Part shown: piece by piece, positions 22,001 to 34,831 of the stretch | How positions within the stretch are numbered: position 1 is the first letter of the stretch | Layout: every line of letters begins with the position of its first letter | Assembly: GCA_964016875.1 (NCBI GenBank) | Contig: OZ024737.1 | Coordinates: 37,201,683 to 37,265,682 of the forward strand | Reading direction: 5' to 3' | Source: Fallopia convolvulus | Lineage: Eukaryota; Streptophyta; Magnoliopsida; Caryophyllales; Polygonaceae | Length of the DNA: 64,000 nucleotides | Notes under the pieces: generated by a model | What the model was told of the DNA's origin: nothing | The model's input: the letters and a program-made list of their open reading frames with translations, nothing else | Databases searched by the model: none | Program-made: the position numbers and the translations under genes

Positions 22001-25000
22001 AGAATTTCTTGTTCGTGTTTCAAATCTTAGCTTCAAAATTTTTGATAGCCTTGAAGAAACCATAATTACCACTCATGCCTTTAGTTTCACAAAAGATGGA
22101 AGAGAAACGATAATAGAGCGGAAAATTTTAAGGCAATTTCAAATGAAGGAACCAAAATGACTTCCCTCGTGCTTGTAATCAAAAACTAAAAGTTCTGAAG
22201 TATCCTCATCATTCAACAACCAAAAACAAATTAGAAGACAGGGGACAGTAACACTTCAATAATTTTTTTGCTTATCAGATTGTGTTTTATATCTTACCTG
22301 GCGCTCAACTGATAGTGGTGTATATCCTGTCATTAGAAAATGACATCTGGGTGTAGGAATCAAAGATGAAAGAAGGCCAACCAAGTCATTGTTCATATAG
22401 CCTGGGTATCGTAATGTGGTTGTGCTGGCAGACATTACTGTAGACACCAATGAATTTGTTTCTTCAAAAGTGGGATTTTCAAGATCAAGTCGCTCAGCTG
22501 CAATTCTATCCAAAGCCGTATTATCAAGAACAACAACACAATCAGCATTTAGGGTCAGCCGCTTGAGTGTCAATAGAGAGTTATAAGGCTGCACTACCAC
22601 GTCACTTGTTTCCATTTGATTAGGAAACACACTATATGTCTGAACCAGCTTTTTACCATAGCGATCATTCAGGGCCTCTAGGAGATATGAGCCCATGCCT
22701 GCAAGAATGACAGAAATACTAGTCCTCAGTAAATTTTTTACGTGATATTTTATGTTGGATGCATCGCCAATCTATGAAAGACAACATAATTATTAATGTT
22801 TCAGCACTTTCAATAACATAAACAAGTTACTGCAAAACCAATCCTTTAGAAAGCCTTTTTCCTCCTCTTGATGACGAAAAAGCCATGGCTAGGTAAGGAA
22901 GTAAGCTTTCTTCTTTCCAAATTTAATAAAACTTGACAGAAATATATTCCTTAGTTTTACATTAGCTGGCAGAGCATCACTCAAAACTGAGATAAAAGAG
23001 ATCTAGTAACCTGATCCAGTTCCCCCAGCTATGGAGTGGCATAGAACAAAACCTTCAAGACTATCACTACCATCAGCTTCTCTATCAATCATGTCCATAA
23101 TATCCTCCTCAACTTCCTTTCCCTGTTAAGAAAATAACAATCATGTCAGCATCTTCATAAGATGTGAAATCTTCCAGATATAGCTGAACCAGAAAGTAGC
23201 AAGAAGAATTCTCATCATGGTAATATTGAGGGTCTTGACTAAACCTGGTGGCCTGATGCCAAATGACTAACCTATCTGTGAAGTGGTTTTCGCAACAACT
23301 CAGCCCAATCCTCGATGACACATCAAAAGCTAACATAATTATCAATATTATTATTTTTGTGAAAATTCTCCACATGAGGTTAATCAACACTGTGTAATAG
23401 ACTAATAGTTAAAGAAAAGTAGCCATATAGACGACAGAGTATATTTGGTAAGACATGATTCTAATGTACACAGTCCTGGTAAGAAGATAAGTTTTATATA
23501 AGTAATAAAGTGACAATATTTTGAAACAAGCCTTAAAATGTATAATTTATGTTCACACACAAACCCTATAGGGTATATACATTCACTGGAATCATATGCA
23601 GACACCCAGACAGGATATGTAGGAAATTTGTATGTCTACCTTAAGCATAGATACACAAGGCAATAGGAAAACAAACCTGATGATATCCACTGGCCCAAAT
23701 ATTTCCAGCTCCCCCTCCATGATCTGAGACAAACACATTTTCATGATTGTAAAGATTCCGATATTCACCATTTTGTATAACGTTGATAACTCTTGGCTCC
23801 AGATCAATGAGTAATGCTCGTGGTATGTAATGTTGATCATCAGCTTGGTAAAAGAAAACATCTTTCCTATCACCTCCCTACAGTCACAGCGAGAAAATAT
23901 AAGAACAAAGCAATATCAGATAAGTATCAGATCCGAGGCCTGCATCTAGAGACTGAATCTGTAAACAATATATCTAACATAGAATGATAAACAAGAAGAA
24001 TTCCCCTGTGTATCTATGCTTAAGGTAAACTTATGAATGTTTTCACATTGCCTTATAGATAGGAATGCTTATAGGAAACTTATGAATGCTTAAGGTAAAC
24101 AATATACCTAACATAGATAGATAAGCTACATGTCTGACCTGGTAAAGGTATTCGATTAACACAGATGAAAGTAAAATGCACCTTGATCTAATATGATTTT
24201 GCCTTAAGAGAGCAAAAGGAATATCACAACAGCTCAAGTCTTATAATATGATCCACACCCGTAGTATCTTCAGTAGCTTTATACCTACCAGTCTGGCAGT
24301 CAAACACTCAGCGTTCTAAAACTATTGCATTAGGCTTTTTTTTATGTCACATTTTAGTTCCTGCTCATCCTTTGTAAACTTTAAGTGACAATAAAGGGTG
24401 TGTTCGGATCACACAAGTAACCAAACGCACCCAAAACCACAGGTGAGTAGATACATAATTGTTCCCATGAAGGATCGCCTTTTAGACCGAATTCTGGAAT
24501 AGAACCAAGCATTTCTAGTTTAGCGCGTCCTTGACCTAAAAGGACAACCTAAAAAGAAGATAGAAGATTGCTTCCATCGCAACACTACCAAAACTAGTCA
24601 GAACAATTTTGACAACCAACTTCCCCAAAATATCAGAAATTTATAGTTGAAATCATGAAGAAATGCAATCCACTAACCAACCAGAAAATTCCTAATCAGA
24701 GAAATTCATCATTCGGCAAACGCAATTCCAACCCACCAGAAATTAACGCGCACACAAAAGTTATATCACGAAAACAAATAAAATAGAATTTCCGGTCGAG
24801 AACTGGAGAATTCTCACAAGTTAATTCGCCGAAAATCAACAAGAATGTTCACAAAGTAAAAAGGCATAAAAAGGCGAGGACGAGTACATGAGTGGCAAAA
24901 TCTTCGAGGATTCCATCTTTACTGATACCGTGCTCGAGACAGAGCTTCTTCCAAAACTCCATGCCGATTTGGTTCCCGCATTGTCCCACCTGTAGCGTGA

Positions 25001-25016
25001 TGATCTCCCTGGGCAT
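19058..25016 (-). CDS. TUBG: Gamma-tubulin
   Basis: Eleven exons were read on the minus strand: 25016-24888, 23877-23677, 23122-23011, 22698-22298, 21704-21651, 21568-21464, 20203-20129, 20028-19984, 19795-19667, 19306-19202 and 19117-19058. They join in phase to 471 aa, against about 474 for Arabidopsis gamma-tubulin. The N-terminus MPREIITLQVGQCGNQIG is diagnostic for gamma-tubulin. The GTP-binding tubulin signature AGGTGSG is at residues 142-148, split between exons 3 and 4. Gamma-tubulin forms ring complexes with GCP proteins and nucleates microtubules at the nuclear envelope, cortex and phragmoplast. Splice sites are all GT-AG. The C-terminal tail is short and glycine-rich (EDGGASGSGDPKMPMQK). 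A 34-bp tandem duplication (20503-20570) lies in intron 6. No disruption was seen and the gene appears intact. Confidence 0.97.
20503..20570. repeat. 34-bp tandem duplication in gamma-tubulin intron 6
   Basis: ATCCAATATTGAGGTAACCA, followed by AATTA-TTTAGAGT, occurs twice head to tail with a single mismatch. Confidence 0.8.
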
Positions 25017-25058
25017 TTTCTCTTCTCTGTAGAGATCTCAATCGCTTGAGATTTTTCT

Positions 25059-25066
25059 AGGGTTTT
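25059..25066 (-). promoter_or_regulatory. Telo-box in the gamma-tubulin 5' region
   Basis: AAACCCTA on the minus strand lies 43 bp upstream of the start codon. Telo-boxes near the transcription start are common in plant genes expressed in cycling cells. A GC-rich TTTCCGCGCC lies a further 40 bp upstream and resembles an E2F site without matching the consensus exactly. Confidence 0.4.
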
Positions 25067-26878
25067 GAGCTTTTTGCTTTCCCTTATTTTCGCTCTGGCG
25101 CGGAAATGCGTCCCTTTTTTAAAAAGAACTACTCCGTATTAATCAAAACTTCAGTCTTCAGAGGACCCATTCCGTTATTTGTAATTTTTATGCTTTTATT
25201 TTGGAAACTCACAAAAATATTACCACCCAAATTAAAAAGATTAGTTTAGAATTAAATGTCATTTTATGTCTTAAATCTTATTTATAAATGTTTTTCCATT
25301 GGTTAATAATGAGGTAAAGAATTTATAATTTATAAATTTAATCTTTAATAAATAAATAAATATGGAGTATAATGATTAGCTTTTTTGTATACTACATTCA
25401 TTTTCCATTTTCATTTTCATGTTCTTAGGATATTGCAAAAATCCTGCTTTAACGCATACAATCGCTTTTTATAATCAGAATTAATTTTAAGACCTTGTTC
25501 AAAATTTTACCAATTCAGTCTCATATTCATTTTAAACTCAAAACTGCATTTTTTCCCCCAATTTTCACAAATTTTCTTGTTTCGAGTAACGACGACTCAT
25601 TCTGTAATCCTCATCCTCATCAGCTTTTATTTTATAAATAGTCTTTCATGCTATATATAATTACGTTTACCAACACATTGTTACACCAAACAAATACTAA
25701 TGTCACACTCATTCGTCAATTATGTTTTATATACAAATGAACGGGTTAGGTAGAATTAGAAATGAAATGTGACCCAATCTAGGACATCTTTGTGCGCATA
25801 TAAAAACAAGTTCGTATTGAAACTGTCTCTCTTGACAAGGAAACAAGTGAAGTGACACATATTGGAAGTTTGTCAATTACATTGGTATTTTTTTGCAAAA
25901 AATGTGTTAAATTTTGATCTCATGGGGAAGATATTGCAAGCCAATTTTAAATATGAATTGTACGTTGTCTTCACGGATCTAGTCAAGTGGTTAGGGCTTC
26001 AGAATAGTACTATATAGAGTTTTCATTTTTGACTCCCACAGACAGTGTCATCGGAAACCAAAAAAATATGAATGGCACTTTGTAACCTTCAATTTAAATC
26101 ATGGAGATTCTTAATCTTTTGTCTCTCTTGTACATTTGAGACACTTTATTAAGTGCCTTATTTATCATTTTATTAAAAGTAAAAACATACAAAATTGTGT
26201 CTTGTTAGGCACTTGTTGGTCGGTATTATCCGGCCGGTTATGTCATTGAATGTCTTCATATGGTTTCATATCACATGATTATTTGTGATATGCGACCGGA
26301 GAAAAAGGCCAATGTGCATAAATCAACTGCAACTCACAACAACAACAGAGTATTCCAATAAAGGGTTATCACACCATACATAAATCAAACTGAAAAATCC
26401 AGTTACAAGGTACGCAGACAATGAAGTAGCACGTACGTACAACAAGCCATTTCAACTAGTACATAACATTTTGGAAAAATTACACGATATCACCTGTTAA
26501 ATAACCTTACTCACTAAATCACTCATAAAATACGAAAATGTAAGAAACACTTCAAAAATATTATAGCTCCGTTTGCAAAAACATGACCGCATACTCCTCG
26601 AGTAGAAGTTCGTAAGTGGTCTCTTACTAACAGCGAATATATATATTTACGAGTGATTTTGTAAACATGGACTACTTAACGGGCGGTTTTATAAAGTTTA
26701 TGCCGACATGTACTATTATTCTTATTGCATTATTAGTAGAGTGGTGGGTGGTGATGGTAGTGGTAGTAGTAGTTGAAATGTCAATTAACACACTTGAAAG
26801 CCAAACCCTAGAAGGAAGAGAATGATAAATAAAAAAAAGAAGAAGAAGAAGAAATTAAGAAAGGTAGGTATATATTAA
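25067..26878. other. Intergenic region upstream of gamma-tubulin
   Basis: AT-rich spacer with the gamma-tubulin promoter at its left edge, a SINE-like insertion at 25949-26073, and a (GAA)n tract at about 26836-26853. The far right part holds the 3' UTR of the small DUF7722 gene. No coding region was recognised. Confidence 0.45.
25949..26073 (+). mobile_element. tRNA-like SINE with 10-bp target duplication
   Basis: AAATATGAAT occurs at 25949-25958 and 26064-26073. The interior begins with an A-box-like TCTAGTCAAGTGGTTAGGG, has a degenerate B-box-like TTTTGACTCCC, and ends in an A run. This matches the family seen on the other strand at 14.2 kb (TCTAGTCAAGCGGTTAAG). Confidence 0.6.
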
Positions 26879-27121
26879 TTAAGCCCATAAGAAGGCACCC
26901 ATGGCGAACTTTCTCTTGTGGTCAAGTGAGCCAGAGGAAGGGAGTCCATACTGAGAGAGGAGGCAGTCAAGCTTCCACTCAGGCATGGTCTCATAGTCAG
27001 CCTTGGAGTATCTTGGATAGTGCACTGGCATTTGAAACTCAAACTCCCATTCTCTTGTTCTTGTGAGGTGGTGGTGTTGCCCTCCATTGGTCATTGGCCT
27101 TCTTGCCATTGCTGACTCCAT
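26879..27121 (-). CDS. Small DUF7722-type plant protein
   Basis: A single exon encodes 80 aa. The conserved part is FEFQMPVHYPRYSKADYETM, then PEWKLDCLLSQYGLP and GSLDHKRKFAMGAFLW. This agrees with the plant-specific DUF7722 family, whose members share FxMPLHYPRY, PEWxLDxLLxxYGLP and KRxFAMGxFLW. The N-terminal 25 residues are basic and variable. No signal peptide or membrane segment is visible and no biochemical role is known to me. A TATA box and a short leader with a TTCT repeat precede it, so it looks like a real, expressed gene. Confidence 0.85.
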   Translation of the reverse strand: MESAMARRPMTNGGQHHHLTRTREWEFEFQMPVHYPRYSKADYETMPEWKLDCLLSQYGLPSSGSLDHKRKFAMGAFLWA

Positions 27122-27136
27122 GATTATATAACTAAC

Positions 27137-27165
27137 TCTTTCTTTCTTTCTTTCTTTCTTTCTTG
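27137..27165. repeat. (TTCT)n microsatellite in the DUF7722 leader
   Basis: About seven TTCT repeats lie just upstream of the start codon, giving a GAAA-rich 5' leader on the coding strand. Confidence 0.85.
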
Positions 27166-27257
27166 TGATAGAATTGAAGAGAATGGAATGGGATGTGTTG
27201 TTTGTGTGTGTGTGTGTTGTGTTTGTGTTTGGTTTTCTGAACTTGGAATGGTTTCCC

Positions 27258-27265
27258 TATTTATA
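27258..27265 (-). promoter_or_regulatory. TATA box for the DUF7722 gene
   Basis: TATAAATA on the minus strand (context CTATAAATAGG) lies 137 bp upstream of the start codon. Confidence 0.6.
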
Positions 27266-29005
27266 GATCCGCCACCACTTATGACCTATGTATGTGTGTA
27301 TGTAATTATTTGGGGTACTGTGTGGACCAAAATATAAACCTGTTCATCGGTCAAAATGACAAAATATGTCAAAATATTATGAAAATTATGGTACATTTCA
27401 ATCCTGCCACTTAAACTTATGATGAAATTTAATCTAGGCTAGCTTAGAAGCTCTAGCTAGCAAGGTTTTTCATTTACCTCTTCCGGTACCCACCTCTGAA
27501 GCATTTGCAAATTGTCTGAGACCTTGACTTTGTAAGATTTCGAGCTCAATGATTTTTATGAATTAGGTCATTCGGATGATAATTCCCAATGATCAAAGCT
27601 TGGAAATATAATTTGCAATTTGAAATCAGGGTAACTTTAGGTTTTAATGATTTACTAGTCAAATTTTCAGGTTTACAAGTTATATTAATGTGCATTAGTA
27701 AGTGTGGTCAATTGGTCATATGGATATGCAAGCTGTATCGCTTCGTGAGGTCCAATAAGAACCAACAATGCTAGTAGTACACCCCACACCTGCATTATTA
27801 CATACAGTACATAATATATGATGCATTGTCCACTTCTAAGTGCAGTGACATCTGATCAAAAAAAGTAGCCAATTTACAATTTCAATGTCCCTAAAATCAA
27901 GGCCTCCGTGTAGAGGGTAGGGTTTCAGTCGCAGTTCAGAAGCGCCTCCTTTTTTTGTGTGCCACAAATATGAAATCATACTGATTTGGGCTCATAAACG
28001 ATGGGGCAACTGCATTCAATTATTAGAAGGATATAGAGAGCAATTTTAGACCCACACAAGGTTCAATCAATATTTTACCCCTTCGGCCATTGGTTAGCCA
28101 TCTTAATACTCGATCAACAACCAAAATTGGCTCTTACTACAGTTTAATCTAAAAGTCTCTAATGCAATTATCACAATTTCTAACTGCACTATTCAACTCT
28201 AGAACTAACTTTGCATTAGATGCAAAAACTCAACTTCAAATACACACATTCAAGAGCTCCGAAGTTTTATATGTAGCAAGCTAAGTTAATAGTAGGAAAA
28301 GAGTTGATTCATAACCCAAATGTGTTTTAATTTATAATAGAGTTTATGGGCATTCATTAGCAGGGGGTATGTGAACCTTCTTACCCCCAAATGCTATGGC
28401 AATTGCCAAGCACCCCACACAAGGAACCATCTCCATACTCCACACAATGGGGGTGGGTGGCATTTATGGGGTACATACTTCGGCCACGAGAAGGTGAGTT
28501 AACCTATAACTTAGGCTCAAATTTAATAAGTTCATACACATAAGGTATAAGCTTGTTCTTCTTGTTAAGTGCCAAAAGATGTTAATTTTAAGTAACACCA
28601 TGAAATAAGCGGTTTAAGGCAACAACAAGCCACTTTTAAGTGCTAAAAAAAAGATAATTTTAGTCTGTGCATATTATTTGATGCCCAAAAATGGCGAGGT
28701 GACACCTGACAAGGGCAATGAATTGGTATTTAACAACAAAAGGCGACCCAATTCAAGTATTCAACAGTACACTAGCTTAACAAGCATCAACGGTCCTAAG
28801 AGACCCCAAAAAATCATCCTTATTGTAATCACTTATTCAAAGTGCATGTAAATGGGCTAGCTGACAAACACATTCCAAAAGGGAGATCAAAGAAGCACAT
28901 CAACCGATAGGGATTTCGACAATATCTGTGTTCCCTATCTGCTTCTACTTGCCTACGAGGATAAAAAAAATAATTATCGCATCGGTGCAACCATAACTTA
29001 CCCCT
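27266..29005. other. Intergenic region between DUF7722 and ADNT1
   Basis: No gene, RNA or clear transposon boundary was recognised. The right edge contains the 3' UTR of the carrier gene. Confidence 0.45.
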
Positions 29006-32000
29006 TTAGTCCGATATTCTCATCTCAACGCCTAGAACATCCTTCACCACCTCGTATGTCACAAATGCAATTGCTATGGATGGCACAACCTAGACAAGCA
29101 AAGAACACATTTAAGAATTTCTCAGGCAGTTTCAATTTGGGTGATTGTACAGGATGAGAAGAATACATAATACAAGGAGAAATGTGTTAAAACAAAAGGA
29201 ATAGCAGTAGTTTTGCATAAGATTCGGTTTCATAAAGAGAAAATAAGAAAGTTGATTTTTGCTCATCATAACAGTAGATCATGACTCTTTTATGAGGTAA
29301 AAGACTGACAATCTGGCTAGTATTTTTAGATAAAATATCAAAAAAAATCTGACAAGGGTACTAGACCAACATAAAGAACCATCAAAAGTCTTGCACAAGA
29401 ATACTTCTGAAGTAGCAAACTAAGTGCCTAACTGGTCATTATTTTGCCATACATACAAATTATCATCTTGCCCATTTGTAGTTTCTAATAGGTTACATAC
29501 TTACATCCCAATAAAGAAACTACTAGCAAATATTTCAACATGATAAATGACGTCTTCAAGCAGCAGACAAAACTTGTAAGAAGAGCTAATGAACATGACC
29601 TAAATAGTATCTCCCAGATTGTTAAAAAAAATGTTACTAACCTTGACTGAATTAGGAACCAAGCCCTTGTACAAAGCACCAAAGCCCTCATGCCTAACAG
29701 TTTTCCTGAATGTATCAACCATGCCATTATACTCCAAAGCAGCCTTTGCTTTCCCATCTCCTGTGACTATTGAAGAGGCATCTTTCCACCCTACCATTTG
29801 CATTCTTCGACGAACAACATCAAGAGGATATGCAACTGTTTGGCCAACAGTTCCCGCAGCAGCCCCACAAGCAAGTCTTGTGGTCACACTAAGCTCACCA
29901 TCTTGAGCCAGGTTAAAAGTGTTTGATTTGACCAACCAGTCTTTCAATGACTCATATACCGCAAAATTAAGGCCCACATAAGGGATCTGAAAATTGAAGT
30001 CCACAAGAACATGAGTTATTTTATGCCACTTATGTTCTAGAATGTAGATAGCCAGTGCCATGCACAATATCAGCAGGTAGACAAATCTTTCAATAGCCAG
30101 TTCTTTTGGTTCAATTAAATGAAAAAGTAATGACAAACTGACAGAAAAAACTGATAATTAGCAATGCCAATGGTTCTCAATCTAAAGTTCACTTCCAATA
30201 ATAAAATAGCTTGAATTATAGCCTCAAAATCAAATGGAGACAGAGTCAATGTAAGATGCTGACATTCAAAGTTCAGGCATATGTAAAGAAACTCAAAAAT
30301 GAAGGTAAAAACCCGTCACCGTCTCGGCTATGCTACCGGAGATTCTTCCCATTTTGATGAGGTACTTTCATTAAGAAGATCCACTTTTGATGAGATCCAA
30401 GCATATGAAAAAAGGTTTAGTGGATTAGCTGGGTGAGAAGATGGTACTACTACTACTCCTGCTCCTACTACTACCACCTTCCGTATATAAATATGATTAT
30501 CAAGGAACAAGAATCAAAGCACAAACTAGGTACAGACACAAGTGGTAACCCATTGAATCCAAGGATTGCAATTTTTAAAATGAAAAAAAGGAATCTCATG
30601 TCTCTCCACCAAGTGAGTTAAGACTCAGCTACAGCATAACAAAATTATCATAAAGAGTGTATTAGGCTTTGTCCTTATGATAAAGACATTATTTTACTTT
30701 TCACACATGTCAAGGTATTTAGAAGTAAAAATGTCCTTATAATGAATCACAAGACAAAACATAGTCTTTAAGTGTATGGAAAAGATCCAGCTAGATGAAC
30801 TTACAACGCCGATGACAGAAGGAAGCCAGCCCTTGTACAGTGCACGTGGGCCTTCTTCCTTTAGTATAGTTGACAATGCATGAATCATCCCTCTGTACTG
30901 ATAAGGAGAATTTGTAGTCTGCGAACCAGGAAAATAAAAAAAGAATTCAACCGAAAAAAAGTTAAAAAAAGGAATTTATAATGAAGCTTTAAAGGCGAAA
31001 AAAAAAATGTTGCACCACTGGTTTTGTTCAAGAAATATACACCACACAGCTATAGAAGATACCTGCACAGTAATGCGACCTCGCACCATGTCCATAGGAT
31101 AAGTTGCAGACATGGCAATTATCCCAGCACAAGCTCCAGCACCAAGTCGGAGTACAGGAGTTAGTTCAGCATCTTCTATAAGGAACAATAAAGAAAATTT
31201 CTAATGTCAGCAAAGCAGTTAACTGTATATTAACCTTCATTAGTGAAGACACTGTTTCACTACAATGTTGCATTCACATTGATCTTCCATTAACCAACAA
31301 AGAGAGCACGCACGTGAAAAGCAACTCCAGCAATCATAATTTAATGACAAAATCTTACTTAGAATTGGAGACCTTTCAAGTTTAAAGTTAAAAAACATAA
31401 GAAGCAATTTTTTTAGGTGGATACAAATCATACAATTGTGCCTATATTACAATTTGGTCGATGACAAACCCCAACTAATCCAATGATATCACAAGCTGTT
31501 AGAATGCTTGGTCTGCACAATTGTGCTTATAAGTATATTCTCTTTTTCTGCAGAACCTACTTATGGAGTGTGATAATAGTGCAGCATCAACATGGACAAA
31601 CTATACAGAAACAGGAATTACCATTGCCTGTTTGCTGTCGATAAAGACGTAAGATACCCCTGTCATCACACAACAACATTCATTCAGTGAGCAAAAGTAA
31701 AAAATCACATAAATGATGCGGATAATAAAGGACTAAGCACCAATAATTCCCTCAATTGTGTGTAAAAAGAATATTTTGATCCCAGGCTCGTAAAGGTACA
31801 TGCAGAAAATGCAGCATAACTACACCAGAATTACATTGTATCCTAGAAATGGTACACATTGCATAGTCTAATATCTAAGACAAGTGTAACCAACCAAGTA
31901 ACTTGCTACCTCTAAGACTAAACTTCAACAGATTTGGATAATAAAAACTAAGCATATAAAAATGATCATCTCAAGAGCTTACTTAGATGCTTGCTCATAG

Positions 32001-33693
32001 CTGAAGAACTTGACGGCTGAGTTTGGCACAATACGTGCACAATTTGTCCCATTGCCCTTGAACAATCCCCGAAAGCCTTCAGTTTGCCATATATACTTTA
32101 ACCCTTGAATTGTTCCATTGTATTTAATACTATGAGGATTTTGGACCTATAAAATATATATTATTTAAACATTGTTCCAATAAGCAACTAAAATGTGGGA
32201 AGACAAAACATACTTTCATAATTTAACAAGTACAGACAACAAGCACCATTGGCAGTCTCAAAGAGAAACCAGAAAACCAAGTACCTGCAGCAATATTTTT
32301 AATCGTTCCAAGGGCGCAACAGCAGTACGGGACCTGAAATAGGCATGAGAGGGATGATGTCTTAGACCTTGCTATAAGAACCTCAAAGAGAATAGTTAAA
32401 ACTGTCTTAAACATTTTTGTGCATACAAAATTTATTATTTTCCTTGTTTTGAATGTCAACTTACAAGTTAACATTTTTGGTTTAGCAAGAAACTGAAAAA
32501 ATGTCTAACAAAGATCATTTCTATCATGATATATGTTGTACTTGTCCATCAGAAGAAAATTTACATCTCTCACACATTAAAGTAATTAAAAGGCAAGAGA
32601 GCTATTCCATTCTGTAGATTAACATCATAACCTTTAGAAGCTAACATATCAAATATGTTAAGACAGTAACCTGAGACAGATCAGAAGTAGATTACTAAAT
32701 ACTTGTCCGTATATTTTCCTCTCTTTATCTTGTATTATTTACCATTTGAGGGGTTCCACAAACTTAACATACTTAGTGCATCAAAGAAGAGGAGCAGAAT
32801 AGCATTCCAGACTAAATTATGATTCTAAAATGCTACCCAAGTATAGACAAGCAATGTTCAGATATACAACCTGATTTGAAAACCACACTGAAAGCAAGGT
32901 CTAAGAGGCCTTCTGCCTTCCAGTAGAGAACAAGTAAATAGGAAGTGAAACGAAACGAAAAGTGTGTCACTGTGTCCGTTAGCAATTAGGAGATTATTAA
33001 TACATAGTAGATCATGACTCGATTGTGCAAAATAGCACCAACCTTCTATTGTTTCTTACAGTTATCCTGATTTCCATTACTGTTACATGTATATAAGTCC
33101 TTGCCCGTACAGGAATCAAATTAGGGGAAATTAATTGATCCCAAGCTCAAATATTACAGAGTTTGATTATCATCAACTAAAGTTCTCATTGAAACAGATT
33201 CTTGCTATTCTCTTTCCTTATCTCCTTCTCATTACTTCCTAAATATAAGGAAATGAACTCTCTTGACAGCAGTACATGGTAATGTATATACTTGCTATTA
33301 CCTGATTGCAACAAAGAATTTCTTCAAAAGAGCAACAAAAGTATAAACTACAGAACTCAAAGCTACTCTAGGCTCACGCAAATTTGCACATATCAAACTC
33401 TAGGATAGTTGGATTCAATCACCTAAACACTGATACAGTGAGATATATATGTTCACCCCAAAATAAGCCAAATTAACTCGATTAATTGTGAAAAATTGCA
33501 ACTAACAAAAAGAAACGGATAAAGGAACTCACACTCCGCCGGCGACACCTCCAGCTACGAGGGACTTGCAAATACTGAGGATCGCGTAACTAGGAGCCTT
33601 AACTCCCTCCCTAGCCAGCTTCGCCTCCTCAGCGGCGAGGTTAACGATGGTGGAAACCGCTGATTCGCTCGACTTCACATCTTCCGAAGCCAT
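29006..33693 (-). CDS. ADNT1: Mitochondrial adenine nucleotide transporter, ADNT1 type
   Basis: Eight exons, 33693-33533, 32333-32285, 32146-31983, 31659-31622, 31175-31063, 30918-30805, 29986-29642 and 29089-29006, join to 355 aa (Arabidopsis ADNT1 is about 350). Three mitochondrial-carrier repeats carry the signature P-x-[DE]-x-x-[RK]: PLERLK (61-66), PMDMVR (164-169) and PLDVVR (267-272). Six membrane helices are expected in the inner membrane. The third repeat has family-specific text (QMVGWKDASSIVTGDGKA, then YNGMVDTFRKTVRHEGFGAL), and the C-terminus VEMRISD fits ADNT1. Known members exchange AMP/ADP for ATP, mainly in non-photosynthetic tissue. All introns are GT-AG and phases agree. 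The ATG at 33693 opens MASEDVKSSESAV, an acidic N-terminus without a presequence, normal for carriers. Confidence 0.95.
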
Positions 33694-34396
33694 CAAAAAA
33701 TGGAACAGGTCGAGAAATCGGCTCTTTTTACTTTTCCGGAACCCTAGGAGATACGAATCTGGTGTCTCAGTTTCTCAAACCGGTTTCAGATGAAGCGGAT
33801 CGAAATTGTCGAGATCTAGGGGATGGGGAGAGCGAGCGATTGATCGGTTGGCGGTCTCCTGGATGAGCTAGGGCAGGGAGAGTGGGAAGCAACAAGTGTG
33901 TGTGGCGGCGTTATGCGAGAGGCTTTGTCGGAGAAACGTAGAAGGGGTGGTTGCCGTGGTTGGTCCACGTGGTCTAGTGAATGTTTGCTCAAACTAGTGA
34001 TTGAACCCCACGTGTCAAATAAAAATTGGATACCTGCCCTAATTTCTGCTCCTGGGCAACGAGCGTTAGCCCGCCAGGCCCGGACTGCCAATTAATTGGT
34101 ACAAATTTGGACTTAATTTGGTTGTAATTCATGAAAATGTAAACGGAATAATATGAATATAGTTTATTTTAGGGTTATGATATATTGATAAAAAGAAATC
34201 AATTTTTTTTACACAACCTCTTATTTATTATAAAAGGGGCTTGTTCCACCTCAATTTTATTATACTAAGGGGATAGGTAACAAATTGGTGGAATTACTCT
34301 TTTCTATCTCAGTTTTACAATGGACAAGTTGTTGGATGATTTTTTTTATATAACTGTATTATGACACTAAAAATGGTCTAGATTTATTTAGTTTCC
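33694..34396. other. ADNT1 5' region and spacer
   Basis: It contains the carrier's leader and promoter, then AT-rich spacer. Open frames here have no family resemblance. Confidence 0.4.
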
Positions 34397-34431
34397 ATTT
34401 CCGTTTACGTTTACGTTTACGTTTACGTTTC
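34397..34431. repeat. (GTTTAC)n hexamer repeat
   Basis: About five copies of CGTTTA/GTTTAC run head to tail. They are followed directly by AAACCAAACGGGGCC, which resembles one terminus of a Tourist/hAT-like MITE, but no partner end was located. Confidence 0.7.
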
Positions 34432-34618
34432 CGTATGTCACGACAAACCAAACGGGGCCTTAGTTTTTTGAGGAAAAAATTCTTTTTTTATGTATTGAAA
34501 AATGTAAGAAGTTACAGTAGCATTTTATGTTTTGAAAAATATAAAAGGTAAAAAATGCAAAGATTTTAAAAGTGTTAAAAGTAATTTTTGGGTATAAATT
34601 AGTTTTTGGACGAGAAAT

Positions 34619-34831
34619 AAAACAAGGCCTAAAGGGCCTTCGGGCATTTGGTTCAATGGTTAAGACTTTGGGGTAGTACCATGATGTCACCGTTTCGAAC
34701 CTCATGGGCAGGACTTAACCATTTCTCACTAGAATTGGTTAGTAACCAGTTCTCATCCCTCGTGGATGTAATAGGCGAGCCCAAGTAGTACTGTGGCAAA
34801 CCTTACCCTATCAAAAAAAACAAGGCCTAAA
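34619..34831 (+). mobile_element. tRNA-derived SINE with 13-bp target duplication
   Basis: AACAAGGCCTAAA lies at 34621-34633 and again at 34819-34831. The body has an A-box head (GGTTCAATGGTTAAGACT), a B box (GTTTCGAACC) and a tail ending ACCCTATCAAAAAAAA. It is the best-preserved copy of the family also at 8641-8806. The perfect duplication implies a recent insertion. Confidence 0.85.

Noticed and set aside
25128..25375. Stowaway MITE flanked by TACTCCGTA and TACTCCATA near the gamma-tubulin promoter
   Set aside because: Only about nine bases pair at the ends; too short to call an element.
26740..30480. Short trinucleotide runs (GTAGT, GAAGAA, TACTAC) as a CRISPR-like or regulatory array
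   Set aside because: They are simple microsatellites in a eukaryotic genome with no spacer structure.
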